Origin: Amyelois transitella
Taxonomy: Eukaryota; Arthropoda; Insecta; Lepidoptera; Pyralidae
Length of the DNA: 64,000 bases
Assembly: GCF_032362555.1 (NCBI RefSeq)
Contig: NC_083535.1
Coordinates: 310,001 to 374,000, forward strand
Reading direction: 5' to 3'
Shown: positions 30,278-41,893 of the stretch, piece by piece
How positions within the stretch are numbered: position 1 is the stretch's first letter
Layout of the letters: each line of letters opens with the position of its first letter
The notes under the pieces: generated by a model
Told to the model about the DNA's origin: nothing
Seen by the model: the letters and a program-made list of their open reading frames with translations, nothing else
The model's database searches: none
Program-made: the position numbers and the translations under genes

Positions 30278-30545
30278 AAGAAATCCCTTCATGGAATAAG
30301 TCCGCCAATTCAAGTGATTTATTTCGTTTATAACTATGTAGGTACTATTTCTTGTAACTGTGTTAATTTCTGTGCAATAATGATATTACAAACAGACAAA
30401 CAACAAACTCTTTAGTTTGTTTGTTTGTTTGTAATATCTTTATTGCATAGAAATTTACACAATAACAAGAAAATAGTAAGTAGATATTTATAAAAGAAAC
30501 AAATCACTTGCAATGGCGGACATATCCCATGAAGGGATCTCTAAT
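30278..30545. repeat. Long imperfect palindrome, arms ~130 bp
   Basis: The left arm runs from 'aaatcccttcatggaataag' to 'caacaaact'. It is repeated inverted from 'agtttgtttg' to 'cccatgaagggatct', with almost no spacer. Arms differ by scattered substitutions. It looks like two copies of one repeat inserted head to head, or a fold-back element. Confidence 0.8.
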
Positions 30546-31230
30546 CTTTCTTTAGTCATGATTTAAAGAAGCCAAAGTTGTCTTTCATATCCTCGGGTAC
30601 CGAAATCATTCTTTCTTCTGCGTTATCTTTTCTCACTCTTCACGTGGGGTCGACACAATATTTTAGTGTCTTCCAATGTGTACTGTCCCTTGCCATCTCA
30701 CTAGACATTAATTTTCTTCTCATTAGGTTAAAAACCGATAACACCCTCTTTTGTAGTTGGCGGTTATGAAGATTTGAAACAATATATCGTCAATTCAATT
30801 TATTTGATATCACCCAATGTTGTGAAACCAAAAGATTACGAATGACAGTTATTAAGTAATTCGAAGTGTCCTACAATAATGTTGAAATTCGAATTGAATT
30901 ATGAAATAAACAAAGCTAAGTAAACTACTAGAGACAGGAATATCTTAGATACGAGAGCCTCTCGCGAGTTGCATTGGATGATTTCTCAATAACGAATTGC
31001 AGCGGACTCGTAAACGTGATTCGATTTAATATTTCCATCTCGATTGTTTTTTGCAGAATGAAACGAACGCAAATTATCGGAAATTTTTATTATGCAAAAT
31101 AAAATAATTTCCGATAATTTTGTTATTGTAAAACATTAAAACATGTTTCAATGCTGCGGTCGGTAGTGAAGGAAACATAGTGTGCTCTGTTTCTGTTCCC
31201 ATGCAGATTGTAAAGGCCAATCAAGGGAAT

Positions 31231-31400
31231 GTGCCGTGTGGTGGGAACCACCAATATAAAAAAGAATAGGACCACTCCATCTCTTTCCCATGGATGTCGT
31301 AAAAAGCAACTGAACGTGGCCTTTCAGTCTTTCAAGACTGCTGGCTCTGTCTACCCCGCAAGGGTTGTAGACGTGACGTGCATGTATATATGCATGCAAT
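31231..31400 (+). mobile_element. Alpha element with ~95 bp internal deletion
   Basis: The hairpin loop is altered (gtgccgtgtggtgggaacca). The sequence jumps from 'gtcgtaaaaagcaa' to 'ctgaacgtgg', dropping the middle of the element. Confidence 0.85.
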
Positions 31401-31575
31401 CAAGGAAATGCTTATAAACTTAGGATTCTTTTTTTAGGCGATAGGCTAGCATCCTGTCACTATTTGAGTCCCAATGTCATCATTAAGCCGTACAACTTAA
31501 CGTGTTTCAGTCTTTTCGACACAGTTAACTCTGTCTACCCCGCATGGGATATAGACGTGATTATATGTGAGTGTT
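31401..31575 (+). mobile_element. Alpha element, 5'-truncated
   Basis: Follows directly on the previous copy: 'aaatgcttataaacttagga' to 'tagacgtgattatatgtg'. Confidence 0.78.
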
Positions 31576-31732
31576 TACGTTATTTAGTAAGAATTGTTTA
31601 TTAAGCGATCGGATTCCTTAATTTGCGCCGTGAAGGTCGCCCCGTGACTAATTGCGGCGGTCACTTCTCAAGTCGAGCGCGGCTACACACAGCTAGCGCA
31701 AATTAATTACAAAACAGAATCAACTTACAGTG

Positions 31733-31988
31733 GTGCCGTGTGGTTCCCGGCACCAATACAAAATATAATAGGACCACTCCATCTCCTTCTCATGGATGTC
31801 GTAAAAGGCGACTAAGGGATAGGCTTACAAAATTGGGATTCGTTTTTAGGCGATGGGTTAGCATCCTGTCGCTAATTCAATCTCAACTCTATCATTAAGC
31901 CAAATAGCTGACCGTGGCCATTCAGTTTTTTCAAGACTGTTGGCTCTGTCTACCCCGCAAGACGTGACTATATGTATGTATGTATGTA
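31733..31988 (+). mobile_element. Alpha element, full length
   Basis: Intact hairpin and three TATG units; 10 bp are lost at 'cgcaag|acgtgac'. Confidence 0.92.
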
Positions 31989-32007
31989 GTATTAACTTAC
32001 AACCAAT

Positions 32008-32325
32008 GGCCCCTTTGGCGCAGCGGCTACAGAAGTGTATGTTCCATACATACATACATATAATCACGTCTATATCCCTTGCGGGGTAGACAGAGCCAAC
32101 AGTCCTGAGCGGACTGATAGGCCACGTTCAGCTATTTGGCTTTAAGATAAAATTGAGATTAGAATAGTGACAAGTTGCTAGCCTATCGCCTAAAAAAAGA
32201 ATCTCAAGTTTGTAAGCCTATCCCTTAGTCGCCTTTTACGACACTTTTACTTTTTTGTTCCTGTGACATAAAAAATTGTAGGTTCGAATCTTGATGAACT
32301 CTTTTTGATTGACTTAGGTAAGTAA
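32008..32325 (+). mobile_element. tRNA-derived SINE fragment split by an alpha element
   Basis: Box A-like 'ctttggcgcagcggctaca' at ~32,012 and box B-like 'GGTTCGAATC' at ~32,281 belong to one SINE head. They are separated by the minus-strand alpha copy at 32,046-32,255. Confidence 0.65.
32046..32255 (-). mobile_element. Alpha element inserted in a SINE
   Basis: Tail (TATG)n at 32,046; body intact to 'agtcgccttttacgaca'; hairpin end missing. Confidence 0.85.
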
Positions 32326-33229
32326 GCAAATATACATAATTAAGTTTTACAAGTAATCCCTTAAGTTAGCAAGTATAATTTGAATACCATGCTGAGTACA
32401 AAAATAATACGAGTCTAATTATACAACAAAGACAATAATTTAAACATAAGTCCAGAATTTCTTGGTCTCGACCTTTTGCCGCAGGCAAGGCAACTCATTT
32501 CTAATGTTTACAAATGTATCCTGGGTATCAAACCTGGTACTTCATCACTAACTTTTGTTAGTTAAAAATAAATGTCACAAAAACGATTCTTCTGTTCTCT
32601 TTATATTTGAAAGTGACACGTAATTATAAATTAAATTTATTTTTACTATGTATGAATAATCCTACTGAACATTGCCAGAAATAAGAGTTAATTGAGAATT
32701 TCTCGTAATAGAATGCTCTTCGAAAGAGGAGCCGATCTTATGGTGATGTAGACTAGACAAACAGACAACTTTGTGAACAACTCACGATAGAATGCGACAT
32801 GAAAATATAAAAATAAAAACTATCAAAAAATCAAAAACAACAGGCTTTTATTTATATGCTTTATTTCAATTGTTTAAGAATCGGCTAGACAAACTTTAAA
32901 AATCTCCAAGCATCAAAATTCACACGCATCAGCTTAATGAGCTGCTAGTGTGTTTAAAGTATATAATAATAATAAAAATGCACTTAAATGTCAAAAAAAA
33001 AATATTTTGATGTAGTCCAATCCTATCAGTTTGTAAAATTTTCAATTAAATATAACGTTAAAGCTTGTCACGAGATTACTAACTAGATGAATAATGTATT
33101 ATACATCTATTACCATGACAAGCTTTTCAATTTTAGAAACTATATCACTTCATAATTTATACGTGGACATCCTATTATGAGCCAGGTTATGCACATTCAT
33201 CTTGGGCCAAAACTGTGATTCGTACCTGC

Positions 33230-33405
33230 ATAGATTTACATCTTATCCCTTACGGGGTAGACAGAGTTAACAGTCTTGAAAAAAGTGTAAAGTGATGTCT
33301 GCAGCTTTTTAAGACGGTTGCCCCTGTTGAATTGAAATTTCAATAGTGTTAAGTTATTATCGCTTAAAAGAAGAATCCCAAGTTTATTAGCCTTCACCTT
33401 GATTG
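33230..33405 (-). mobile_element. Alpha element, diverged
   Basis: 'tcttatcccttacggggtag' to 'agaagaatcccaagtttatt', with many changes. Confidence 0.65.
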
Positions 33406-33683
33406 GCTTAACAATCTGCAGAGTAAAAGAAGCGGCTGGTACACATTATGTTTCTTCTCAGCTTCAAGACCAGCATGTAGGCTTGGCCAATCATGACGCA
33501 ATCGGATCATTAGTTTTTGAGTAGTAGTTCCAACAGGAATACAAATCATTTCTGTTTTTAATGATCGAGTGGATGAGCAGTCGTTCTAACTCCTTACTGA
33601 TGACGACGATGAGCCGGATCCTGATTATAAGCAGACCCTGGACCCTTCTTTCGGCTGAACTCATTGGGCCCAACGCCATATAT

Positions 33684-33957
33684 ATACTAATATTATAAAG
33701 CTGAAGAGTTTGTTTGAACGCGCTAATCTCAGGAACTACTGGTTCGAATTGAAAAGTTCTTTTTGTGTTGAATAGATCATTTATCGAGGAAGGCTTTAGG
33801 CTATATAACATCACGCTGTCACTATTAGAAACGAAGAAATAATGGAAAATGTGAAAAAAAAACGGGGAAAAATTATTCATCCTTTGAGGGCTTCAATGAT
33901 GCCAAAAATAACTATTCCACGCGGACGAAGTCACGGTCACAGCTAGTGGATGATAAG
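33684..33957 (+). repeat. Delta repeat, copy 1
   Basis: About 270 bp, starting 'actaatattataaagctgaa' and ending '...cagctagt'. It contains 'ctaatctcaggaactactgg' and 'aagaaataatggaaaatgtg'. Copy 2 lies at 35,301-35,548. It is non-coding. Confidence 0.8.
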
Positions 33958-34294
33958 AGAGAAAGTATTAATGATGTTTTGTTCATGCGACCACAGAAAC
34001 ATTTATAACTACAAGTTCTAGGTTCTAGGTTATAGATTTATTTAAATCGTACCATAGATTGGCACCGGCTGTAGGTCAATGGGACGAATCGCTGATTGAA
34101 GCCAAATTATTCTGTCATTAATTCTATCGAGAGGCGATGGGCCGTGCATTGACACAAATCATCCAACTTTCGATGTGCCTACGCAAAAAAAAAAACAAAG
34201 AAGATAGCAGCTTATTTAAACAATGTAATCATGCCAAATTATACAGAGATACCTTAACTAATAAAACTGTGCTTTCAGACTGCAATATGTAGCC

Positions 34295-34475
34295 TAAGGG
34301 TGTCGTAAAAGGCGACTAGGGATTGTCTTATAAACTTGGGATTGTTCTTTTAGGCGATGGACTAGTAACTATTTGAATCTCAATTCTATCATTAAGCCAA
34401 ACAGCTAAACGTGGCCTTTCAGTCTTTTCAAGACTGTTACCTCTATCTACCTCGCAAGGCATACAGGGTGACATT
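34295..34475 (+). mobile_element. Alpha element, partial
   Basis: 'ggtgtcgtaaaaggcgacta' to 'ctcgcaaggcatacagggtg'; both ends missing. Confidence 0.78.
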
Positions 34476-35300
34476 TAAAACAACTGCATCCTTTTAAACA
34501 TAGACTATACCAATGCTTGGGAGCTGCTTGAGCCTATTTTTATTGAAATTAAACGTCATCATTTTCACATTTAAAAGACCCTCAAAAACTACGTCACACG
34601 CTTTATTAAAGACCAATACTACAAAAAGAAATTAAAACTAAACATGTAAATAAATGTCTGAAAAATAAATAATTTTTCTAGTATCAAGATCAAGTAAAGT
34701 ACAGAGTTGTAGAGATCGCTCAGCTGAATGAATTGTGTCGTTGACCTCTGAATCTTACGCGTCGCATTTCTGCCGGCCGGGGTGATACTTTTATTTTTTT
34801 TGGTACTTTCTGAAATATGAACCGATATTTTTCTTTTAACGTTTTTAAATATCCTTTAGATGAGTACACTTAACAGTTAAATTTATGCAGTTGAATTAAA
34901 AGTCACCCTGTGTAGACGTGATAATATGTAGGTATGTTTGTATATGTAGCCTAAAATGGGTTAGGTTCCCCTGCAAAGGTTACGGAGGTCAGACGGTAAT
35001 CGCTTCATGTTTAAACCTGACTTACCTAATCTTGGATCCTGGTCATAAAGTGCACCACAGGCTGTGGGAAGACTGCAGTCTCTTCTAACAGTGTTAGAAA
35101 TGGTCAATTTTTCACATTTTCTTCCAATTAATTGAAAAAATGTTGTTTAAATGTATCTAAGTTTGGACAATCTCGTAGTCTCTGTACTTTTGTCACCAAG
35201 ACGACAATACACGAAATGAGACATCGTCTACTACTGTACGAAAGTAGTTGTAACTTTTATTATTATATATAACTCTAGATTTAATGAAAATATTCAATCT

Positions 35301-35548
35301 ATACTTATATTATCAAGCTGAAGAGTTTGTTTGTTTGAACGCGCTAATCTCAGGAACTACTGGTTCGAATTGAAAAATCATTTTTTGTTGAAGGAAAGCT
35401 TAAGGTTATATAATATCACGCTGCAACTTTAAAGAGCGAAGAAATAATGGAAAATGAGAAAAAAACGGGGAAAATTATTCATCCTTGAGGGCTTCAATGA
35501 TGCCCAAAATAACTAATCCACGCGAACGAAGTCGCGGGCACAGCTAGT
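35301..35548 (+). repeat. Delta repeat, copy 2
   Basis: Collinear with 33,684-33,957. It has an extra TTTG unit, lacks a short stretch after 'tttttgttgaa', and ends in the same 'gcgggcacagctagt' terminus. Confidence 0.8.
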
Positions 35549-36168
35549 GTTAACATAAAAGTGTATTTGTGTTTCGGCCACCTGTTTTTTTTTTATACAT
35601 AGCAAAAAAAGCTAAAATCGTGATGGATCATTCTATGAGAGTAATAACGTAATTTCCAACGTATAAAAATTTCCATCGCACAAATTGCGAATCCGCCTGC
35701 AAAAACCTGCATGTTTAAATTAATTTTTATTTATATAATAGATACCTTTCCCTCTTTTCGTAATGTGTTTTCAATCTTAAGCCAACAAGCAGGTACCTTA
35801 TTTAGCCGACAAAATATTTGCAGCAATAAAATCCGATGTAAATAAATAGCGGGATTATTAATGTCACATTTATTAGAGATCCGCATGTGAAACTGAAAAC
35901 TCTTACAGAAAACTATTTTTTTGAGGAAAATTTTATAATTTATTTAAAATTGGAATATATAAAACATTAAATAAATGCGACTAGACCAATTTTAAAACAG
36001 TCATGGATGTGCATCCATTTCCCTAAATGTGCGATGTTTTTTTTTATAATAAGATCATTGGTTACTGACTGAAGTAAATGTACATGATTCAATAAAGAAA
36101 CATGGCCGCGCAAGGATTCAGGCCTGATTAAATTTTATAAAACTTAAATCTCTTTTATTAATTCAAAA

Positions 36169-36582
36169 ATGGTTTTGTATATATTGAGTGACAGAATAAG
36201 GTGTTCCTTATTCTTCAACAGCGTGATAAGGGAATGTTGTGATGTGAAAGAAGATGTAGTTACAGGAATAGAAAAGGGTATGTTAAGATGGTTGGGTCAT
36301 GTGGAGAGGATGAATGAAAGCACGTTGACTAAGCAGATATACAAGGAGAGTGTGGAGGGAAAGGTCGGAGTGGGAAGACCTAGACAAACGTATCTTGATC
36401 AAATTAAGGACGTCCTGGTAAAGGGTCAGGTCAAAAGTATCCGAAACCGCCGAGCTTGCATGAAGAGAGTTATGAATGTGGATGAAGCGAAGGAAGTATG
36501 CAGAGATCGTGGCAAGAGGAAAGAGGTAGTCTCTGCCTACCCCTCCGGGAAAGAGGCGTGATTTTATGTATGTATATATGTA
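36169..36582 (+). mobile_element. Longest LINE 3' end in the window
   Basis: Open for 130 codons from 36,169. The LINE part runs from about RECCDVKEDVVTGIEKGMLR through GHVERMNEST, GVGRPRQTYLDQIKDVL and RRACMKRVMNVDEAKE to a stop at 36,561, followed by TATGTATGTATATATG. This is the C-terminal region of a non-LTR retrotransposon ORF2, downstream of the reverse transcriptase. It is 5'-truncated, with no reverse-transcriptase motifs left, and serves as the reference for the other copies. Confidence 0.85.
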
Positions 36583-37249
36583 TGCCTGAAACTCGACAAC
36601 TTTCTAACAGTAACTCTGATTTTGATGTAAATTAAAATTTATGTCAATTATTTAGTTCGTAGATCATTACAATCGGTTAAGTTGTCTTTGAGATATTCAC
36701 TATTTTCTTAAAATTATAAAAGTTCGCGAGGTGTAAGTTTGCGGTGAACAATTAGTTATAATCAGGTATATACTGAACCCAACTACAACAAAACACTTAA
36801 ACAAAACATCAATTTACCTGTGCTATGCCACAGCGTGCCAGCATGTCAAATTATATTTATAGTCGTAGCGAAAGATTATTTATATATTTTCACCTTATCC
36901 CGTGACGGAACTGATGACTGATATCGAGGAAGTACATGATTGGATGCCGATTGACATGCCAATCAAGGTATTTTATGATGATGACGATTGATTGGTAAAT
37001 CAGCTGACCATTACAGGCGAGTACTGTTCTCGAACGATTTTTAATCGATTCAGACGGAACTCGATGGGATGTCATGTCGGATCTGTCATGAGGTTGTGTG
37101 CAGTCGTCATAATATAACAACTACGTTTATTATGTTTTTAAATAGATAGATATATAATTGTTTTATTAGCAACAACAGAACATACAAAATATGCTTTTCT
37201 AAATATTCTATTAATTGTTACTCTTAAATCAGGTAGAATTTTACCTGGG

Positions 37250-37428
37250 ATGACATAACTTGGGATTCCTTTTTAGGCAATGGGCTAGCAAGCTGTCACT
37301 ATTTGAATATCAATACTATCATTAAGCCAAATAGCTGAACGGCCATTTAGTCTTTTCAAGACTGTTGGCTCTGTCTACCCCGCAAGGGATGTAGACGTGA
37401 CCATATGTGTGTATATGTGTGTATGACA
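37250..37428 (+). mobile_element. Alpha element, 5'-truncated
   Basis: 'cttgggattcctttttaggc' to 'gtgaccatatgtgtgtatat'. Confidence 0.85.
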
Positions 37429-38042
37429 TAGTAACTACTTTTCACTCCGATGTCCCCACAAGAGCAAATATTTCTAACTAGCTTTTGCCCGCGGCTTCGC
37501 CTACGTTAATTTCGCTTCCATAAAAAGATTGCTTAGATTAAGAGCCTTGCATTGACATAAACTAATATTATGCAAAAAAATAGATGTGCCTACGTGAGTG
37601 CGTGTTAAAGGATGCTATTCAATCATGCAAATTCAACTGGATAGATTTTGATGAAACTTACGTACACGGGAAGAATAATGCCTGGAATAGAACATAACTT
37701 ATTTTTCCTACAAAAGCAAAGTCCCGGGGGCGCAGCTGTTAAAAAACGAATAAATTCTAAAGACAAAAAAAGGTAAGTATAATAATGGAAGTAAGTACTG
37801 GCGAAACTAAAATTACTTTATTAAAACTTAATTAATTAAAAATTTTGCCGGCGGCTACAATCGTGTTATTTCTTAAATTCTCATGAGGCGCCATCTCGTA
37901 TCGAGTGGTCAAAAAATAAATACCTAAACCACGGGAACTAAATCAATAAACAAAGCATAATGAATTAAATCAATAAAATGCTATTTTTTTAATCATTATC
38001 ATCATTTTTCATTATAATAAACATAAGAATTAATTATTTATG

Positions 38043-38307
38043 GTGCCGTGTGGTTCCCGGCACCAACACAAAAAAGAATAGGACCACTCCAGCTCTTTTC
38101 CATGGATGTCGTAAAAGGCGACTAAGGGATAGGCTTACAAACTTGGGATTCTTTTTTAGGCGTTGGGTTAGCAACCTGTCACTATTTGAATGTCAATTCT
38201 ATCATTAAGCCAAATAGCTGAACGTGGCCATTCAGCCTTTTTAAGACTGTTGGCTCTGTCTACCCCGCAAGGGATATAGACGTGACCATATGTATGTATG
38301 TATGTAT
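38043..38307 (+). mobile_element. Alpha element, reference full-length copy
   Basis: The clearest complete copy. The 5' end GTGCCGTGTGGTTCCCGGCA can fold: GTGCCG pairs with the CGGCAC 9 bp later. The body contains 'gatgtcgtaaaaggcgacta', 'ctgtcactatttgaat' and a second small hairpin (agtctttt...aagact is partly self-complementary). The 3' end is 'accccgcaagggatatagac' then 'gtgaccata' and (TGTA)n. It is non-coding, with no clear Pol III A and B boxes. About forty copies occur here on both strands. Confidence 0.93.
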
Positions 38308-38618
38308 AATTATTTATAGATTTTTATATCGATTCAAATCAAAAATGACGAAGTTCCATACAAACTTGCACCCCCTATTTCATCCCCTTGGGATAGAATT
38401 TCAGGATAATAAGTAGCCTATATTCTAATCCAGGTTACTAACTATATCTGTGCCGAATTTCGTTCAGATCCGTTCGGTAGATTTTGCGTGATGCGCGTAC
38501 AAACATACAGACAGACAGACGGACAGACAGACAGACAAAAATTCTAAAAAAAAATTGTTTTGGCTTCTATTGACCCTAAAAAGACCCCTTATAATTTTTT
38601 TTCTTAAATATCTTCAAT

Positions 38619-38702
38619 GTACAGACTAAGTTGAGTTACAGTTTTATTATATGTATGGATGTACAGACTAAGTTGAGTTACAGTTTTATTATATGTATGG
38701 AT
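38619..38702 (+). repeat. Perfect 42 bp tandem duplication
   Basis: Two identical adjacent units starting GTACAGACTAAGTTGAGTTA, at 38,619 and 38,661. Confidence 0.92.
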
Positions 38703-38924
38703 GGCACTCTGGCTTATCACCTAAAAGGTATTTGCCAGAGAGGCATAAATACTATTTGCATACCATGAACTTTTCAAATAATCAAAGATGCGGACATTGT
38801 AATAGGGCGAAATAAGTCTATATTCAAAAGTAAATAGCGACTAACTCATTAATAAACGCACAAGATGAATGTGCTCCTATTCTCTTAGTCGCCTTTTACT
38901 TCTCTTTACAGACATCAATATATA

Positions 38925-39168
38925 AATAAATATATACGGGACAAATTACACAGATTGAGTTAGCCTCGAAGTAAGTTCGAAACTTGTGTTACGAGATACT
39001 AACTCAACGATACTATATTTTATAATAGATACTTAGGTATATAAATAAACTTCCAAGACCCAGGACAATCAGAAAAAGTTCTTTTCTCATCATGCCCTGG
39101 CCGGGATTCGAACCCGGGACCTCCGGTGTCACAGACAAGCGTACTACCGCTGCGCCACAGAGGACGTC
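38925..39168 (-). mobile_element. tRNA-derived SINE
   Basis: Reverse copy of the SINE at 8,195. Box B reads GGTTCGAATCCCGGCC on the minus strand near 39,110, and the head ends at the 'gcgccacagagg' complement. Confidence 0.88.
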
Positions 39169-40741
39169 ATTCATATCAAGAAATGGTAAAAAATGAGTAA
39201 AAATAAAGCATTAATGACGCATGCGACCATCTGGCTCGTCTCCACACACACCTACCGTCTGATGTGTTCATTACAAAAAAAACTAGGTACGTTACATGAC
39301 AACACAGGCATTTTAATGATAAAATATTAAAAAATAAATTTAGCAACTAACATTTAAAATCAACGCATTGAGTGCACTACCGAATATAACGGTGGAAATA
39401 AAAAAATATTATAAATAATATAAAAACAGTCCGATTCTTCTACGTTAACGTGTTCTTTCTTTAATAAAACAAGCAATTATATTTTTTTAAAATACTCTTA
39501 GATGGGTTCTCTATGATTAACGTTATTAGGCTTTTAATTAAACTTCATTTGTCACTGTCAACGCAAAAGTTATTTTAACGAGATTTAACAAATTTCTTGA
39601 TGTTCGCATTACTTCGGTGAAATGTTGACAGTAATTAAAAAAATCTTTATAAGGATTTTATTATTTTATTTGTATAATTGTTTTCATAATTATAATTTAA
39701 TAAATAATTATTTATTTATATTAACACCAGTTACAGCAACCTCGCGGACCTCGGGCCCGATGCGTTCCTGATGGCTGCAACCGAAACACGCAAAAATGAG
39801 AACTAATTATTAACATATTTTTAATTATTATTATTCTTTCATATTAATCATTAATATGTAACTAGACTGGATAATAGAATATTTTTCTTATTAAAAAAAA
39901 ATATGTATGTGTATATACTTGAAAAAAAAAGAACCTACTCCACATAACATCAAGTTTCTAGTTTAACCTTATAATTTGATAATAAACTTTAAGATATAAT
40001 GAGTAGTTAGTATGTACCTAATATTTTAATCTTACCATATTACAGTAGACACGTGTAAAAAACGAGGTGGGTGTTCCCTTCTTATCCACACCTTCTCTTT
40101 ATTTTAGTTACATTTTACCTCGATCAACTATTGCTTTTTGTCATAATTAATATCATGATTCCATGATAAGGAGGAGATCGCATGCGCTACCTTATGAATC
40201 ATATGCAAATAAAATACAATGAAATATGGATCAAATACTACTGTACTGTTGCACAGACAGATTCCTTCAATTCTACAACTTCAACAAATAGCAATAAACA
40301 TTATAGTTTATAATTTCAAAATCCCCATCAAAACCAGTATCCAGCGCATATATCAAAGCGGCGTGACAGCTGCACAACAAAACAAAAATACACCGCGCAA
40401 GAATTTGCGTAAGAAACTACTACAAAGTCGAAAATTTTCAAGGTATGCAAGATTTGGCACATCATTAAAGAAATGAGGAATTCGTCGATGCACGGCCGTT
40501 GTATTGACAGAAAATCATTGGCAGCCAACACACTCACCGCAGCGCTTGCGACAGCCAGGTGGCTCGCTCAGATAATTCGGGAGGCTGCGGCCGCCTCACC
40601 AGTCGCTCTCGAACCACTCTCCACTCCACACATCTCCGCTCCCAGTTAGGTCAGTGCCGTGATCATTGTGAGTGAAGTGTTCTAGTGAATCGAGTAATAA
40701 TCTCAAGTGTCGTTTCTGATCCCAGACTAACCCCTGTCAAG

Positions 40742-41324
40742 ATGTGGGATGACTTTGAAGAAGAGACCCCGGCGCCCGCGGCCGTCCCCGAAGAGGCCCC
40801 CGCCCCTGACGCCGCCGCCGACGCCAAGCCCGAGGAGGCCGAGCCCCCAGCGCCAGAAGTGGTCATGGGCACAGAACCTAAGAAACTCGTCTTCAGACAT
40901 TGGATCAGGTCAGTCTGCTCACGCTTTCCAAAAATACTTTGTTTACAATCGATCCTCACACCTGCTCTTTCCACGTCAAATAGCCGGTAGAAGAAATAAT
41001 TATAACTGGTGTTTCAGGCCGAAATTCCTCCAATACGCCTACCTCTACGACTACCAGAAAAATTATTACGACCAGGTCATTAATTACCTGGACAGACGGA
41101 ACAAAGGGTTGCCGGTCGAGAAGCCGCGGCCGCAGACCTGGGCCGAGAGGGCGCTCCGGACGTACCTGGCGAGGAGCTCGTCGAGCCTCAGCGCGCGGAG
41201 CACGGGCAGGGACACCGCCCTGCTGCGGGGCATCTCCAGCGGCGCCCGCTTCCACCGTTACCATAGCAAGTCCCTGATCTCGAGGAAGTATTCCAAACTG
41301 GGATTTAACACCGTGTCCATCTAG
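40742..41324 (+). CDS. fln: Flightin, thick-filament protein of flight muscle
   Basis: Exon 1 40,742-40,908 and exon 2 41,018-41,324 join within an Arg codon (AG|G) to give 157 aa. The donor is atcag|GTCAGT and the acceptor gtgtttcag|GCCG. The N-terminal ~45 residues are acidic and Pro/Ala-rich (MWDDFEEETPAPAAVPEEAP). The conserved core starts at KKLVFRHWIR (47-56) and continues PKFLQYAYLYDYQKNYYDQV and RPQTWAERALRTYLA, with the conserved W, Y and R residues of the flightin family. Drosophila flightin is ~180 aa; the difference lies in the variable N-terminus. In flies it binds the myosin rod and sets thick-filament length and stiffness; that role is known of the family. Polyadenylation signals follow at 41,489 and 41,888. 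Alternating use of a second terminal exon is possible (see findings). Confidence 0.92.
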
Positions 41325-41887
41325 CTTCGCTCTAACACCCTGCTTGAACTGGCTTGGCGGACCCGCTCCGGTCGGAGGCGTGACCTTTCTCTGCTGTTAC
41401 AGGATTACGTTGGCGTGAGGCAGCCGCCGGCGCCCGCGACCCGATCGGAAGCCGTCCGCATTCCCAATTAAATGTCTCTTGGTAAGACAATAAATCTTTA
41501 AGTTTAAACTCTAGTTTCATTTCGTAACCGTCGCTTGCGCTTTTAGAAATTAAATTCAGAGTGTTCGTTCCGAATATTAGTGAGCAGTCATTTATATTAT
41601 GCAATGCGAAAGTTAGTGGCGATGCGATGTCCTCGGCGTAGTCAAACGGACTCTGCGGAGGGATATTTGTAAAATTATTCTCAACATTTAAAGCTTTAAT
41701 GAGTTTCATTAGTTGAGTGCATTCGGATGATTCAAAGAGAATAAATATACCATTCGTATGTTAATTAGCGGTTCCATGTTTTGGCAGTGTCTAAAGTTTA
41801 ATTTAAATTTATTTTCAGTTTGTTGATTATAACAGTTATTAGGTTTATTCGTGTGTATAATATGATTTTATTTCATTGTTGTTATGT

Positions 41888-41893
41888 AATAAA
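41888..41893 (+). terminator. Distal polyadenylation signal of flightin
   Basis: AATAAA; a proximal AATAAA lies at 41,489-41,494. Which one is used cannot be told from sequence. Confidence 0.4.

Larger units (their letters stand above)
26546..40640. other. 14 kb interval without a supported gene
   Basis: Contains alpha and LINE copies, a palindromic repeat (30,278), a GC-rich MITE (28,124), two copies of the 'delta' repeat, a tRNA-derived SINE, a 42 bp tandem repeat and plain AT-rich sequence. The open frames here are short, overlap repeats and show no domain or splice support. Confidence 0.6.

Noticed and set aside
33491..33880. 129-codon minus-strand ORF
   Set aside because: It falls across the delta repeat and flanks, without domain, start context or splice support.
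36169..36561. Stand-alone host gene of 130 codons
   Set aside because: The same C-terminus recurs many times with a TATG tail, so it is a LINE 3' end.
41332..41709. 125-codon minus-strand ORF after flightin
   Set aside because: It lies antisense to the flightin 3' UTR, has no domain, no splice sites and no promoter; its GC-rich half is explained by the flightin region.
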